Assembly: GCF_900100275.1 (NCBI RefSeq)
Contig: NZ_FNET01000021.1
Coordinates: 1-64,000 of the forward strand
DNA length: 64,000 bases
DNA from: Lentzea albidocapillata subsp. violacea
GTDB taxonomy: Bacteria > Actinomycetota > Actinomycetes > Mycobacteriales > Pseudonocardiaceae
Direction of reading: 5' to 3'
Shown: positions 42,201-48,537 of the stretch, in pieces
How the letters are laid out: every line of letters begins with the position of its first letter
Position numbering within the stretch: the first letter of the stretch is position 1
The notes under the pieces: generated by a model
Databases searched by the model: none
What the model was told of the DNA's origin: nothing
The model's input: the letters and a program-made list of their open reading frames with translations, nothing else
Program-made: the position numbers and the translations under genes

Positions 42201-42988
42201 CAGCTCGTCGCCGCCTCGCGCGACGTCAGGACCAGCGTCTCCTTGACACCGCCCGAAGCGACGTCGAGCCGCAGGTCGGTGTGGGCCGCGACACCGGGGT
42301 AGGTGATCGTGCTGCCCTCGACGCGGGCCTTCGCCGCGCTCGTGCCCGCGAAGCCGAAGGACATCTCGTGGTCGCCGGACAGGCGCATGCGCACGAACGG
42401 CGATTCCGAGGCGGTGGCGTCGAAGCGGGTGTCCACGGAGTCCGCGGCGTTCCGGAAGCCGTCGCCGTCAGGGACGATCGTGGTGTCGATCGGTGCCCAG
42501 GAACCGTCGGGGCGCTGGAAGTTCAGCGGCGACTGCGAGTACTCGGTGGTCTGGGTGCCGTCGGTGTTGCGGAAGGTGCGGGAGTTCGCGTCTCGTTTGG
42601 CCGCGTCCTCCTTGCTGCTCTGGGCGTTGAAGCCGGTGAACCCGTTCGGCGCGTCGACCTGCTCCGCCTTGTTCGGCGGAGGCGTGGGTGCCGCCGGGAA
42701 GTTCGGCTGCGGGTGCTTGGCGAGCTCGGACTTCGGCATCGCGCGGTTCGCCGCACCGGTGCCCTCGGTCTCATGAGGCTGATCCGCCGCGGAGCCCCAC
42801 TTCTGGTCAGGGGCGAGCTCGCTCGGATCAAGCGCGCCACCCGCGGCCCACTGCGGGATGAGCTGCAACGCCGAAGGCCCCACGGTGCCCACCATCAGCA
42901 CCATGATCAGACCTGCGACGGCCGCGATTCTGCCTCTTCTAGACCGCGGAAAAAGCATGCGCGCACGCCAAAAACGGCCGCTGGCCAT
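33203..42988 (-). CDS. Giant RHS/YD-repeat polymorphic toxin with HINT domain and nucleotidyltransferase-like C-terminus
   Basis: 3,261 aa, exported. Approximate order: signal sequence or anchor (1-46, SRRGRIAAVAGLIMVLMVG); DNRLRE-like domain (360-475); Ig-like domain (640-735); RHS shell start (from 775); LamG/concanavalin-like domain (976-1206, IELWFKTT, WHHVVLTG); about 1,400 residues of YD repeats (YDxxGR, TDPTG); RHS core (about 2620-2660, ARWYQPNTGSFASRD); Ala/Arg-rich linker with 11-residue repeats; HINT protease domain (2965-3115, SFTGDTPVLMADGT to VLVHN, with Ser at the usual Cys position and DEHPFWV); toxin domain (3116-3261). The toxin has GS (3160-3161) and DFD (3181-3183), a nucleotidyltransferase-type GS...DxD pair. 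Delivered WapA-style to rival cells is the likely role. Confidence 0.9.
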   Translation of the reverse strand: MASGRFWRARMLFPRSRRGRIAAVAGLIMVLMVGTVGPSALQLIPQWAAGGALDPSELAPDQKWGSAADQPHETEGTGAANRAMPKSELAKHPQPNFPAAPTPPPNKAEQVDAPNGFTGFNAQSSKEDAAKRDANSRTFRNTDGTQTTEYSQSPLNFQRPDGSWAPIDTTIVPDGDGFRNAADSVDTRFDATASESPFVRMRLSGDHEMSFGFAGTSAAKARVEGSTITYPGVAAHTDLRLDVASGGVKETLVLTSREAATSWLFPLQLKGLQAKVADGSVVLTDNAGNVKARIPAGDMTDAAGAVSTAVTYELVPHNGGQALRMTADAGWIRDGARQFPIAVDPTVSGLNAGPAISTNGSSALTGSTLKSGDGYTTYLKFNTSGITNHRVFGAQLYLSNYDAPSCRPQPVSVHPVNQAWDSGTTAVLATGGALGRASFAYGYVGLGQSQSACPPRPEAIDLGEGGRNLVQGWAKGQANNGLAVKAVAGWKLFAGAGTANPPRLFVTSTQYDAGYRIDRGVPEPPVHRTSDSGDPKPTVKITVTNKSGQAWSAGAGYKLSYRAFSATGQPKDARVAAELPAGVTVPPGGSITLDARVFQLEPGDYLLDFSMVHNNTFFTDEQIPPARLSLTVFELPPIVKAQYPPAGHSSPVLTPQLWADAVDVDAPPNTTIDYEFEICQKNDVTGEINVGCRISPRSKSRTWTVPKGWLQWSETYYWRAFAIDPAGTRSEKLEFSALLTAVPQPDITSHLGGAPYSAGDLDFDPQIGNYTTAAVDSAIGVTGPELTVSRTYNSLDPRKDLAFGAGWSTRYDMRVVPDNDGTGNVVVTYPDGQAVRFGKNNEDGSFDPPPGRFATFYQDAASSNYVLVDKSNTTYTFRSDGKIASIYDNAARLVEFDYGITGLLKRAINRTSNRTLWFTYSGKHVKEVRTDAPTTGGTPIKWTYEYFGDQLTKVCDPAGACTQYEYSQGSHYRSAVMDSKPDSYWRLGEPAGNAAVSQVATNLTKDWGEHRDTTRDHAGPLAGSPDRATGFNGTSSLVKLPDGAIKKSRDLSIELWFKTTTGGPLMGFQHKPFDQNPEGAVPVLYVDKDGKLRGQFWHGRVSPITSATTVNNDQWHHVVLTGSLAVTTMYLDGAKVGEITGAEIDDSRLNFGQIGAAHAVGPADWAPHGWWPNEGKKFFNGQIDEVALYQHPLGEAAVKQHYAAREHSDQLTKVIMPSGRVAAELGYDTTNDRISEYTDENGGTWKLGLPQVSGTEEKDAAGRSIKNLVRSIEVTDPGKRSHFFDYDPIKGRIIRFVAPLGIGVRHEDRADPSVVPTTPTAAPPCTAAPTPNPDGSPTYCGGKTGNNPNWIGGPVQGLGVRTYDYDESGFQHVITDENGHQVELKHDERGNVVSRRTCRTSTQCDTEYFTYHKPAAGNVNDTDPRIDKQLTARDARSASASDNTYLTSSTYNTRGDLIEQKMPDGSTVVHRYAELGDRRGANGVDVPLGLLLSTTDGRGKRTEYLYHANGDLFSVTEPPRAEGANGITTEYRYDLIGRKISEKQISDEYPAGLETKFLYDGRNKPVEVTDAAVTNAVTGVKHTRHTRTTFNADGLPERIDIADLTGGDETRTIAYGYDDRGRQSSVTDAEGATTSYAYDVFGNRTSVVDPLGTKVEYAYTARNKLAEVRMRGFHGKPVSGGIGTAEPADDGQMIVMESYTYDLGGRLVWQTDAMGRKTMYDYYQNGLLFRSRAEVRNADGTKSAKLLEENTYDAAGNVLTRKGAGDRVTTFKYNTKNQVEQIVADPNALGRTTLYTYDENGLVKQIVRSGQASNTGGMSAATSEVVDYTYDSVGNLLTEGIKFGQQSLTTTRAYDRRGLMVAETDPRGFTTEFSYDEQERQVRVKQPTVAVETGGAAPVDARPENVVGFNTFGNEVQSKNENGQITKRFYDKNGRPLRVELPDYVAPGTTTPIKAVTSTRYDAAGNAVETTSPRGSVTRFRYDQLGRMVERQDPKADAPTEVGGVWKYTYTHKGEQLSATDPTGARTESTYDDLGRQVTSSVLERKPVAAAFTTSFEYNDAGELVKATAPNNDVTTFTYDALGQRITSTDPANVTTKFGYDGSGRQVWQQDAMGRSSFVSYDAAGRMKGQFSLDGAGAIQRRTSYTHDAAGNVETATDAMGKTARYTYDALGRMTQQVEPISDTENITTSFGYDAAGQRTRYTDGRGNKFVTTYNSWSLPESVVEPSTEAHPDAADRTWTSTYDATGNVAKMVAPGGVTRERQYDFLNRVVRETGAGTGVASAERTQAYDPVGRLLESGAPGGKNVFTYNDRSGMLTANGPSGDSSFEYDELGRMKTRTDVSGTARFTYDKGRLHTATDSITGAGQVFSYNAAGQVSKVQYGTSRSRDVDYDPLGRMKSDVMKDGTSGAVVSSLAYEYDNNDRLTRKVTSGLAGSGDNTYTYDYANRLKSWTVGGVTTDYAWDASGNRTKAGAKTAVFDERNRLKSDSDYTYRYSPSGAMLSRTSSGFEEKFSFDAFDRMIAVGQTQYAYDGFDRVVSRNTKQFKYAGTDIDPVSDGDSTFGRGASGELLSLQQGTDKRVAVTDKHGDLVGGFDPAQAGMQDSTAYDPFGKQIASSGTKRSVGYQGDWTDPDSGQVNMGARWYQPNTGSFASRDTVSAASGASVLFNRYTYGAGRPLDMIDPDGHWPNWGKVWNGVKSVAKVGLEVVKEVSGYNDIANFIREPSLGNFLWAASNFVPFGKLAKGAKYLFKYGDDVLGGARRYGDDVVGAGRKYGDDVAGAGRKYGDDLAGAARRNAGDMAKTAAREAAQTAARKAAAAAAAAAARLAAMKAVTARAKAAIAHAVKNNAMPILQAALKPKIAMKDLVSSSANMPARLVSAVAENVQDVNKVWDTIKATIIKPGVSVVQSVGEQVVSDFANSQVPGLGDLIGLFGSNKKRGNDKAKDSGAQGRNGAGASCPIPTAKNSFTGDTPVLMADGTRKLIRDLRVGDVVLATDPTTGETAAKEITDVREYLTDASVHQLDIASETGTGKISVSDEHPFWVLGLGWRDAQDILPGYQFLTADNRSATVTGTRTFSGGRLVYNLTVDGLHTYYVGAGGPGKAAAADVLVHNEDPKNSSACARAYPHGFSSQEDFDEFGDKLNSGLAAAGYENTEAIFQGSAVTGVKYTTGAPFDVGRKSDFDIALAGDEVIDAAVEAGAPKRSRGNRTGPIKGRALRDIGLKELSRELSELAGRPVNFMAYRTAEGATSRSPSIRVSRGK
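34622..34745 (-). repeat. 33-bp tandem repeat inside the RHS gene
   Basis: The core gtcgtcgccgtac recurs at 34628, 34661, 34694 and 34727, exactly 33 bp apart. It encodes four units of KYGDDVxGAGR in the linker between the RHS core and the HINT domain. The period is a multiple of three, so copy number could vary without frameshift. Confidence 0.9.
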
Positions 42989-43260
42989 GGACCTACCCCC
43001 AGAAACCCTCTACGACAACAGCGCGTGTGAAATCGCTGTCAACCCCAGATGCCGACAGCTGAGCATCGTCAGGTCGCCGAGCCGGTGTCAAGAGTCAGAA
43101 GGCTTTCGGACACGGCAGGACAAGCAGCACGAGCGTGTGACGCGTTTGGGGCTGGCGATCTGCCGACCCGCTGAGCTACGGTCCGATTCGCAGACTGTGG
43201 TGCAGGAACGACGCCTACCGGCCGTCGACTGTCCACATTGACTCGACTCTGGGGGAGTTA
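42989..43260. promoter_or_regulatory. Divergent promoter region between RHS toxin and lectin gene
   Basis: About 270 bp that must serve both the RHS gene (minus) and the first lectin-like gene (plus). A TTGACA on the minus strand (43037-43042) and a TTGACT on the plus strand near 43237 are candidate -35 boxes, but neither has a good -10 at 16-18 bp. A strong ribosome site (GGGGGAG) precedes the lectin ATG. No repeat or RNA was recognised. Confidence 0.4.
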
Positions 43261-45324
43261 ATGTCAACGCGTTCTACTCGCGCGCGCAGATCCGGACTGG
43301 GCGCGGCCCTGGCCGGCGCGGTGGGCCTGTCCCTGATCGTGGCGCCCGGCGTCCACGTCGCGTCCGCCGCCTCGTCGCTCAACTGCAACTCCGCGGTCAA
43401 CGTCGTCGGTGTCACCCAGCAGGGCACCGTCTTCCGCTACCCCCACCAGGAGCCTGAGAACGGCAACTTCGTCTGGAGCGCGAAGCAGGACGTCCCCAGC
43501 AGTGGCTGGCAGATCGGCCGTGCGCTCGCCGGCCCCGACGGCGTCGTCTACCACCTCGTCGGCGACAACCAGGGTGCCGCCTCCGGCGACCTGCGCCGGC
43601 TCCGGATCGTCGACACACCAACAGGTCCCGGCTGGGCGACGATGCCCGGCGGCGGGCAGTACCGCTCCGTGGGCAACGGCTGGGCCCGCTACAGCCAGCC
43701 CGAGCACCGCAACAAGGTGACGGTCGACGAGAAGGGCCGGCTGTTCGAGATCAACGCGGACGGCAAGCTGAAGATGTTCGTCTGGGAAGGCGGTGACGAC
43801 GGCGGCTGGACCGCGGAGACGGGCGGCGGCAAGGTCCTCGACACCGGCTGGGACCAGTACAACCTGATCGTCGCGGCCGGAGACGGCGTGCTGTACGCCC
43901 GCAAGCCGGACGGTCAGCTGTTCCGCTTCCGCTACGACGCCGTGGCCGACCGGTTCCTGCAGTACGGCCTGTACGTCGGGGCCGGCTGGAACATGTTCAA
44001 CCGCGTCTTCTCCCCCGGCGGCGACATCCTCTACGGCACGTGGCCCGGACCGAACGGCCAGGGCGAGCTGCTGTGGTACCGCTACCTCGAGGACAGCAAC
44101 ACCTGGGCGCCCGGCGACCCGAACACGAACCTCGGCAAGGTCGTCGGCACCGGCTGGTACAACGAGCTCGACGTCGTCGCCTACCCCGGCGACTGCAGGC
44201 TCGTCGGCTACCCGACCACGCCGCGGCCCGTGGTCCAGGCGAACTTCACCGCTCCGCTGACGCTGGTCGAGGGCACGACCGCGGAGAAGCTGGCGAACTA
44301 CTTCTTCGTCAACGACCAGGGCACCCTCTACCACGGCAAGCAGCGCCACTCCGGCGACCTGCTGCTGGTCGACCACCAGCCGTTGAACGGCTACACCAAG
44401 TACACCGGCCGGCCGGCGGCGGCCCTGAACACGGCCACCGCGGTGGGTTCGACCCTCGCCAACACGCTCGAAGTCCAGGCGCACAGCCACGACGACGCCG
44501 AGACGCGCGGCAAGACCCAGGTGACCCCGAACGGCTACTTCCCGGCGGACGGCCCGGTGCTGCGGCACCGCGGTCACCTGGCCGGAGACTCCGTGCTGGC
44601 CAAGGGAAGTGACGGCCTGCAGTCGTCGTTCGGTGTCGGCGCCGAGGGCCAGCTCTGGTACCGCAAGCAGATCGCCGCGGACGGCCGCTTCACGGCGTGG
44701 CGCTCGCTCGGTGGCTCGGGTCTCACCTCCGACTTCACGGTGGTGCCCAACGGCAGCTCGTTCGACGTGGTCGCACGGCACACCGACAACTCCGTCCGCG
44801 TCGCCCGCCTGACCGGCACGACGCTCGGCACGTGGACGAACCTCGGCGGCACCGACGTCCAGGGCATGCCCGCGGCCGTGCTGCACGACGACGGCACGGT
44901 GCGAGTGCTGGTGCGCAGGACCGACAACAAGATCTACACGCAGAAGCAGAACTCGGCGGGCTTCCCCGGCGCATGGACGGTCGTCGACGGCCTCGTCACC
45001 GCCGGGTCCCCCACCGCCGTCGTCACCGCGAGCAACGCCGTCGAGGTCGCGGCACGCGGCAACGACAACCTCATCTACACCACGGGCAAGAGCCAGGAGA
45101 CCACCGGCTTCCGCGCCTGGGAGGTCCGCGACGTCCGGGAGGCCGCGACCGACCCGACGATGGTCCGCTGGAGCGACAACAGCCTGCTGGTCGCGTGGCG
45201 CGACCCGATGGGCGAGGTCTACGCCTACCGCGGCACTTTCGGCCCGGCGCTCACGCAGCGTTCGGCGACAGCGAGCACGGCCGGCACGGCGCCGACCTAC
45301 ACCGGCGGCAAGACGAAGTCCTGA
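43261..45324 (+). CDS. Secreted tachylectin-like beta-propeller protein (copy 1)
   Basis: 687 aa with a signal peptide (cleavage after about residue 36, ASA). Residues 40-320 contain repeating blades of the tachylectin-2 type, with motifs such as DGVLYARKPDGQLFRFRY and WYRYLEDSNTW. A linker near 325-345 leads to a second propeller-like half (350-680) with repeated xVVARHTDNSVRVxR and LVRRTDNKIYTQ units. Ends YTGGKTKS. Tachylectin-2 binds GlcNAc/GalNAc, so carbohydrate binding outside the cell is expected. A hairpin terminator separates it from copy 2. Divergent from the RHS toxin gene. Confidence 0.82.
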   Translation: MSTRSTRARRSGLGAALAGAVGLSLIVAPGVHVASAASSLNCNSAVNVVGVTQQGTVFRYPHQEPENGNFVWSAKQDVPSSGWQIGRALAGPDGVVYHLVGDNQGAASGDLRRLRIVDTPTGPGWATMPGGGQYRSVGNGWARYSQPEHRNKVTVDEKGRLFEINADGKLKMFVWEGGDDGGWTAETGGGKVLDTGWDQYNLIVAAGDGVLYARKPDGQLFRFRYDAVADRFLQYGLYVGAGWNMFNRVFSPGGDILYGTWPGPNGQGELLWYRYLEDSNTWAPGDPNTNLGKVVGTGWYNELDVVAYPGDCRLVGYPTTPRPVVQANFTAPLTLVEGTTAEKLANYFFVNDQGTLYHGKQRHSGDLLLVDHQPLNGYTKYTGRPAAALNTATAVGSTLANTLEVQAHSHDDAETRGKTQVTPNGYFPADGPVLRHRGHLAGDSVLAKGSDGLQSSFGVGAEGQLWYRKQIAADGRFTAWRSLGGSGLTSDFTVVPNGSSFDVVARHTDNSVRVARLTGTTLGTWTNLGGTDVQGMPAAVLHDDGTVRVLVRRTDNKIYTQKQNSAGFPGAWTVVDGLVTAGSPTAVVTASNAVEVAARGNDNLIYTTGKSQETTGFRAWEVRDVREAATDPTMVRWSDNSLLVAWRDPMGEVYAYRGTFGPALTQRSATASTAGTAPTYTGGKTKS

Positions 45325-45335
45325 TCTTCTCCAAG

Positions 45336-45371
45336 ACCGTCCTCTGTGGAGCTTCCGCCACAGAGGACGGT
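45336..45371 (+). terminator. Terminator between the two lectin genes
   Basis: A perfect 14-bp inverted repeat (accgtcctctgtgg, 45336-45349, with ccacagaggacggt, 45358-45371) and an 8-nt loop, followed by TCTTCCC. It lies 11 bp after the copy 1 stop and 38 bp before the copy 2 start, so copy 2 needs readthrough or its own promoter nearby. Confidence 0.8.
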
Positions 45372-45409
45372 TCTTCCCGTGTCCGCACAAAAGATTCTGG
45401 GGAACTGTT

Positions 45410-47338
45410 GTGAGAGCAAGAGGAATCGCGGTGGCGGCAGTCACCGCCGCAAGTCTCGTCACGCCCGTGTTCGCCACCTCGGCCGCCGCGGCGGGCACTC
45501 TGTCGTGCCAGACGGCCGCGCCGATCTTCGTGCGGCACGCCGACAGCGGCCTGGAGCTCCGGGCGCACCAGGAACCCGAGAACGGCAATCCGGTCTGGAA
45601 CGCCAACCGAGGCATCGGGTTCGCGTGGGACGGGCAGATGCGCACCGGTCCCGGCGGCCGCACCTACGAGTTCACGCCGGAAGGCGACGTCAACAAGTTC
45701 GTCTGGAACGGCACCAGCTGGGAGAACGGCGGAACAGGCGACCGGATCGCCACCGGCTGGCACGGCTGGGGTGACGCCTCGGCCAAGACGCGGCTCACGA
45801 TCGACGCGCGCGGCGACTTCTACGGTTTCCCGTCGGACAACGCACTGCACTGGTGGCGCTACGACGAGGGCACCCGCACCTGGGCCGAGCGGATCATCGA
45901 CACCGGCTGGGGCACAAAGTACGACATGATCTTCGCCGACGGCGCGGGCGGCCTCTTCGCCCGCTCGACCGACGGGAAGCTGTTCCGCTACCAGTACGAC
46001 GCCGACAGCCAGCGCTGGCTCGAGTACGAGCGTCAGGTCGGAGGCAGCGGCTGGGGCCAGTTCTCCGACGTGGCCTCCGTCGGCGGTGGCGTCTTCTACG
46101 CGCTGAAGGCCGACACCGGCCAGCTGCGCTGGTACCGCTACCTCGGGGACGGCGCCTGGGCCACCGACGCGGGCAAGTTCATCTCCGACGGCTGGTCCTC
46201 CGCCTGGCAGATCGAGGGCGCGCCGGACGCGTGTCAGATCCTCGGCGGCAGCCCGACGCCACCTGCCACGCCGACGCTGACCCCGAACTTCACCGCGCCC
46301 CTGGCGGCCTACCAGGGTGACGACAACCTGGTGAACTACTTCCTCGTCAACGAGGGCAAGTTGCTGCACGGCAGGCAGCGGCACACCGGCGACATCCTGC
46401 TGGTGGACCACACGCCCATCACCGGCCACGAACAGTTCACCGGCGAGGTGGGCTTCGGCGTCTACGGGGACGGCAAGCTGGAGATCCAGGCCAACAGCAC
46501 CGCGGACGCCGGGATCCGCGGCCGCACGCAGACGACCAAGAACCTCAACCAGTGGTCGGCCGCCTTCACCGGCCACGCGGGCAGGTTCGTCAGCAGCCCG
46601 GTGATCGTGAAGGACAAGGACAACCTGCTCGTCTCGTTCGGGGTCGACGCCTCCGGTGGTCTCTGGTACAGCAGGCAGCTCGTGTTGTGGGGCGCGCCGG
46701 CGAAGAGCACTTTCGGCGCGTGGCGTTCGCTCGGCGGCTCCGGGCTGACGGCGGACTTCTCCGCGCTGCGCAACGGAAACGCGATCGAGATCGTCGGCCG
46801 GTACGCGGACGGTTCGGTGCGGGCGAGCAAGTTCGACGGCACGACACTGGCCGCCGCGCGAAGCACCGGCGTGACCGACGTGGTGGGCAAGCCCGCCGCC
46901 GTCGTGCACACGGACGGCACGGTGCAGGTCGTGGTCCGGCGGACCGACAACAGGATCCACACCCAGCGCGAAGGCACCTCGGGCTTCCCCGGCGCGTGGC
47001 AGCAGGTCGGTTCGCTGGTCGCCGCCGGTGCGCCCGCCGCGGTGCTGGCCGGTACCGGCAGCCTGGAGCTGAGCGTCCGTGACACCAACGGGTTCGTGAA
47101 CACCACCGGGCAGTCGACGCCCTCGCTCCCGTTCCGCGCCTGGGAGATCCGCGACACCCACGAGGCCGGCACCGACACCACGATGATCAGGACGAACGCC
47201 GGGGACGTCCTGCTCACGTGGCGCGACCCGATCGGCGAGATCTACACCTACCTCGGCTCGTTCGGTGCGACGCCCTCGGCGCGCAGTGCCGTCGGCGACT
47301 CCGGGGTGAGCTACACGGGAGGCAGGACCCGGCGCTGA
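45410..47338 (+). CDS. Secreted tachylectin-like beta-propeller protein (copy 2)
   Basis: 642-aa paralogue of the previous gene. Signal peptide with cleavage near residue 27 (ATSAAAAG). N-terminal tachylectin-like blades (about 35-275), for example GGLFARSTDGKLFRYQYD and GQLRWYRYLGDG, and a C-terminal propeller half sharing VVVRRTDNRIHTQ and SLGGSGLTADF with copy 1. Ends YTGGRTRR. GTG start at 45410 with GGGGA upstream. The two copies probably arose by tandem duplication and have diverged substantially, which suggests different ligands. Confidence 0.82.
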   Translation: MRARGIAVAAVTAASLVTPVFATSAAAAGTLSCQTAAPIFVRHADSGLELRAHQEPENGNPVWNANRGIGFAWDGQMRTGPGGRTYEFTPEGDVNKFVWNGTSWENGGTGDRIATGWHGWGDASAKTRLTIDARGDFYGFPSDNALHWWRYDEGTRTWAERIIDTGWGTKYDMIFADGAGGLFARSTDGKLFRYQYDADSQRWLEYERQVGGSGWGQFSDVASVGGGVFYALKADTGQLRWYRYLGDGAWATDAGKFISDGWSSAWQIEGAPDACQILGGSPTPPATPTLTPNFTAPLAAYQGDDNLVNYFLVNEGKLLHGRQRHTGDILLVDHTPITGHEQFTGEVGFGVYGDGKLEIQANSTADAGIRGRTQTTKNLNQWSAAFTGHAGRFVSSPVIVKDKDNLLVSFGVDASGGLWYSRQLVLWGAPAKSTFGAWRSLGGSGLTADFSALRNGNAIEIVGRYADGSVRASKFDGTTLAAARSTGVTDVVGKPAAVVHTDGTVQVVVRRTDNRIHTQREGTSGFPGAWQQVGSLVAAGAPAAVLAGTGSLELSVRDTNGFVNTTGQSTPSLPFRAWEIRDTHEAGTDTTMIRTNAGDVLLTWRDPIGEIYTYLGSFGATPSARSAVGDSGVSYTGGRTRR

Positions 47339-47357
47339 GCTACCGGGCAGCACGACG

Positions 47358-47383
47358 ACGGCCCCGCCAACCGGCGGGGCCGT
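47358..47383. terminator. Bidirectional terminator between lectin copy 2 and RidA gene
   Basis: A perfect 11-bp GC-rich stem (acggccccgcc, 47358-47368, with ggcggggccgt, 47373-47383) and a 4-nt loop, placed between convergent stop codons at 47338 and 47399. It can serve both genes. Confidence 0.8.
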
Positions 47384-47398
47384 TGCCGTACGGCGGGA

Positions 47399-47779
47399 TC
47401 AGTCGACGACGGCCAGCGCGTCGATCTCGACCAGCAGGCCGGCCGGGAGTCCGACGTAGACGGTCGTGCGCGCGGGCGCCGGGTCCGTCACGAACTCGCC
47501 GTAGACCTCGTTCAGCTCCGCGAAGTGCGCGGTGTCGGTGAGGTAGACGCGGATCATCACGACGTCGTCGATGGACGCGCCACCGGCGGCGAGGACGGCG
47601 TGCAGGTTCGCGAACGTCTGGCGCGTCTGCTCGGCGACGGTGGTGCCGACGATCTCGCCCGACTTCGGGTCGAACGCGACCTGTCCGGCCACCTGCAGGA
47701 TGTTGCCCTTGCGCACACCCTGCGAGAAGCGGGCCACCGGCTGCGGAGCGTCAGCGGTCTTGATCTCAACCTTGGACAA
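47399..47779 (-). CDS. RidA-family enamine/imine deaminase
   Basis: 126 aa, YjgF/YER057c/UK114 fold. Conserved parts: FSQGVRKGNILQVAGQVAFDP, ARTTVYVGLPAGLLVEIDALAV with the Arg that binds the substrate carboxylate. RidA proteins hydrolyse 2-aminoacrylate and similar enamines released by PLP-dependent dehydratases, which fits the dehydratase-like gene at 49590. TTG start at 47779 is chosen because AAGGGG lies 8 nt upstream; a longer in-frame ATG at 47812 lies inside iclR. Follows the IclR gene by 11 nt in one operon with the sugar kinase. Confidence 0.9.
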   Translation of the reverse strand: MSKVEIKTADAPQPVARFSQGVRKGNILQVAGQVAFDPKSGEIVGTTVAEQTRQTFANLHAVLAAGGASIDDVVMIRVYLTDTAHFAELNEVYGEFVTDPAPARTTVYVGLPAGLLVEIDALAVVD

Positions 47780-47790
47780 CGTAATTCCCC

Positions 47791-48537
47791 TTATCTCGGA
47801 ACATAACCGCATTCGACTGATGCAGCTTCGGCGGTAGCGAGCAGGTCCGGCAGATGCGACAGCAGGCCTTCGTAGTCGAGCAGCACCTTCGGCACCGACA
47901 TCGACACGGCCGCGAGCACCTCGCCCCGCGCGCCCTTGATCGGGGCGGCGATGCAGTGGATGAAGTCCTCGTGCTCGGAGTTGTCGACGGCGTAACCGTT
48001 GGTGCGCACGCGGTCCAGCTCGGCCAGGTACGCGGCCGGGCCCAGGATGGTGTTGTCGGTCAGGCGCGGGAACTCCATGCCGGACACCACCTTCTGCAGC
48101 GTGGGCCCCGGCAGGTCGGCCAGCAGGATCTTCGCCACGGCCGTGCAGTGCAACGGCGCGCGGCGGCCGATACGCGAGTACATGCGCATCTGGTGCCTGG
48201 ACTCGTACTTGTCGATGTAGATCACCTCACCGTCCTCGTAGGACGCGAGGTGGACCGTGTGGCCCAGGCGGGAGTTGAGGTCACGCAGCGCGGGCTCGGC
48301 GGCGCGGCGGACGTCGCGTTCCTCCAGGGCGCGGTTGGCGAGGTCGAACAGCGCCGTGCCGAGGCGGTAGTGGTGCACGCCGTCGCGCTGCACGAAGCGG
48401 TGCGACTCGAGCGTGCGCAGCAGTCGCAGCGTCGTCGACTTGTGGACGCCGATCACGCCGGACAGCTCGTCCAGCGTCTTCGGGCCCGTCGCGAGCTGGC
48501 TCACCAGGGTGAGCGCTCTGTCGAGACTCTGGCTCAT
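47791..48537 (-). CDS. IclR-family transcriptional regulator
   Basis: 248 aa. N-terminal winged helix (ELSGVIGVHKSTTLRLLRTLE, about 24-45) and C-terminal effector-binding IclR domain (AVAKILLADL, NSEHEDFIHCIAAPI). These regulators control catabolic operons and bind small acids; the kdgR-type members sense 2-keto-3-deoxygluconate. ATG at 48537 directly follows the kinase stop codon (TGAATG). Its likely target is the divergent region 49504-49589 and the inverted repeat at 49580-49596. Confidence 0.93.
   Translation of the reverse strand: MSQSLDRALTLVSQLATGPKTLDELSGVIGVHKSTTLRLLRTLESHRFVQRDGVHHYRLGTALFDLANRALEERDVRRAAEPALRDLNSRLGHTVHLASYEDGEVIYIDKYESRHQMRMYSRIGRRAPLHCTAVAKILLADLPGPTLQKVVSGMEFPRLTDNTILGPAAYLAELDRVRTNGYAVDNSEHEDFIHCIAAPIKGARGEVLAAVSMSVPKVLLDYEGLLSHLPDLLATAEAASVECGYVPR

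Noticed and set aside
33608-43030. Uninterrupted 3,140-codon plus-strand frame opposite the RHS gene
   Set aside because: It mirrors the RHS gene and is rich in Arg, Val, Gly and His, as expected when high-GC codons are read from the other strand. No domain or signal is seen, and the RHS reading has many clear motifs.
43037-43042. TTGACA as -35 of the RHS gene
   Set aside because: No acceptable -10 at 16-18 bp (the 17-bp position reads GTTGTC), so no promoter is claimed.
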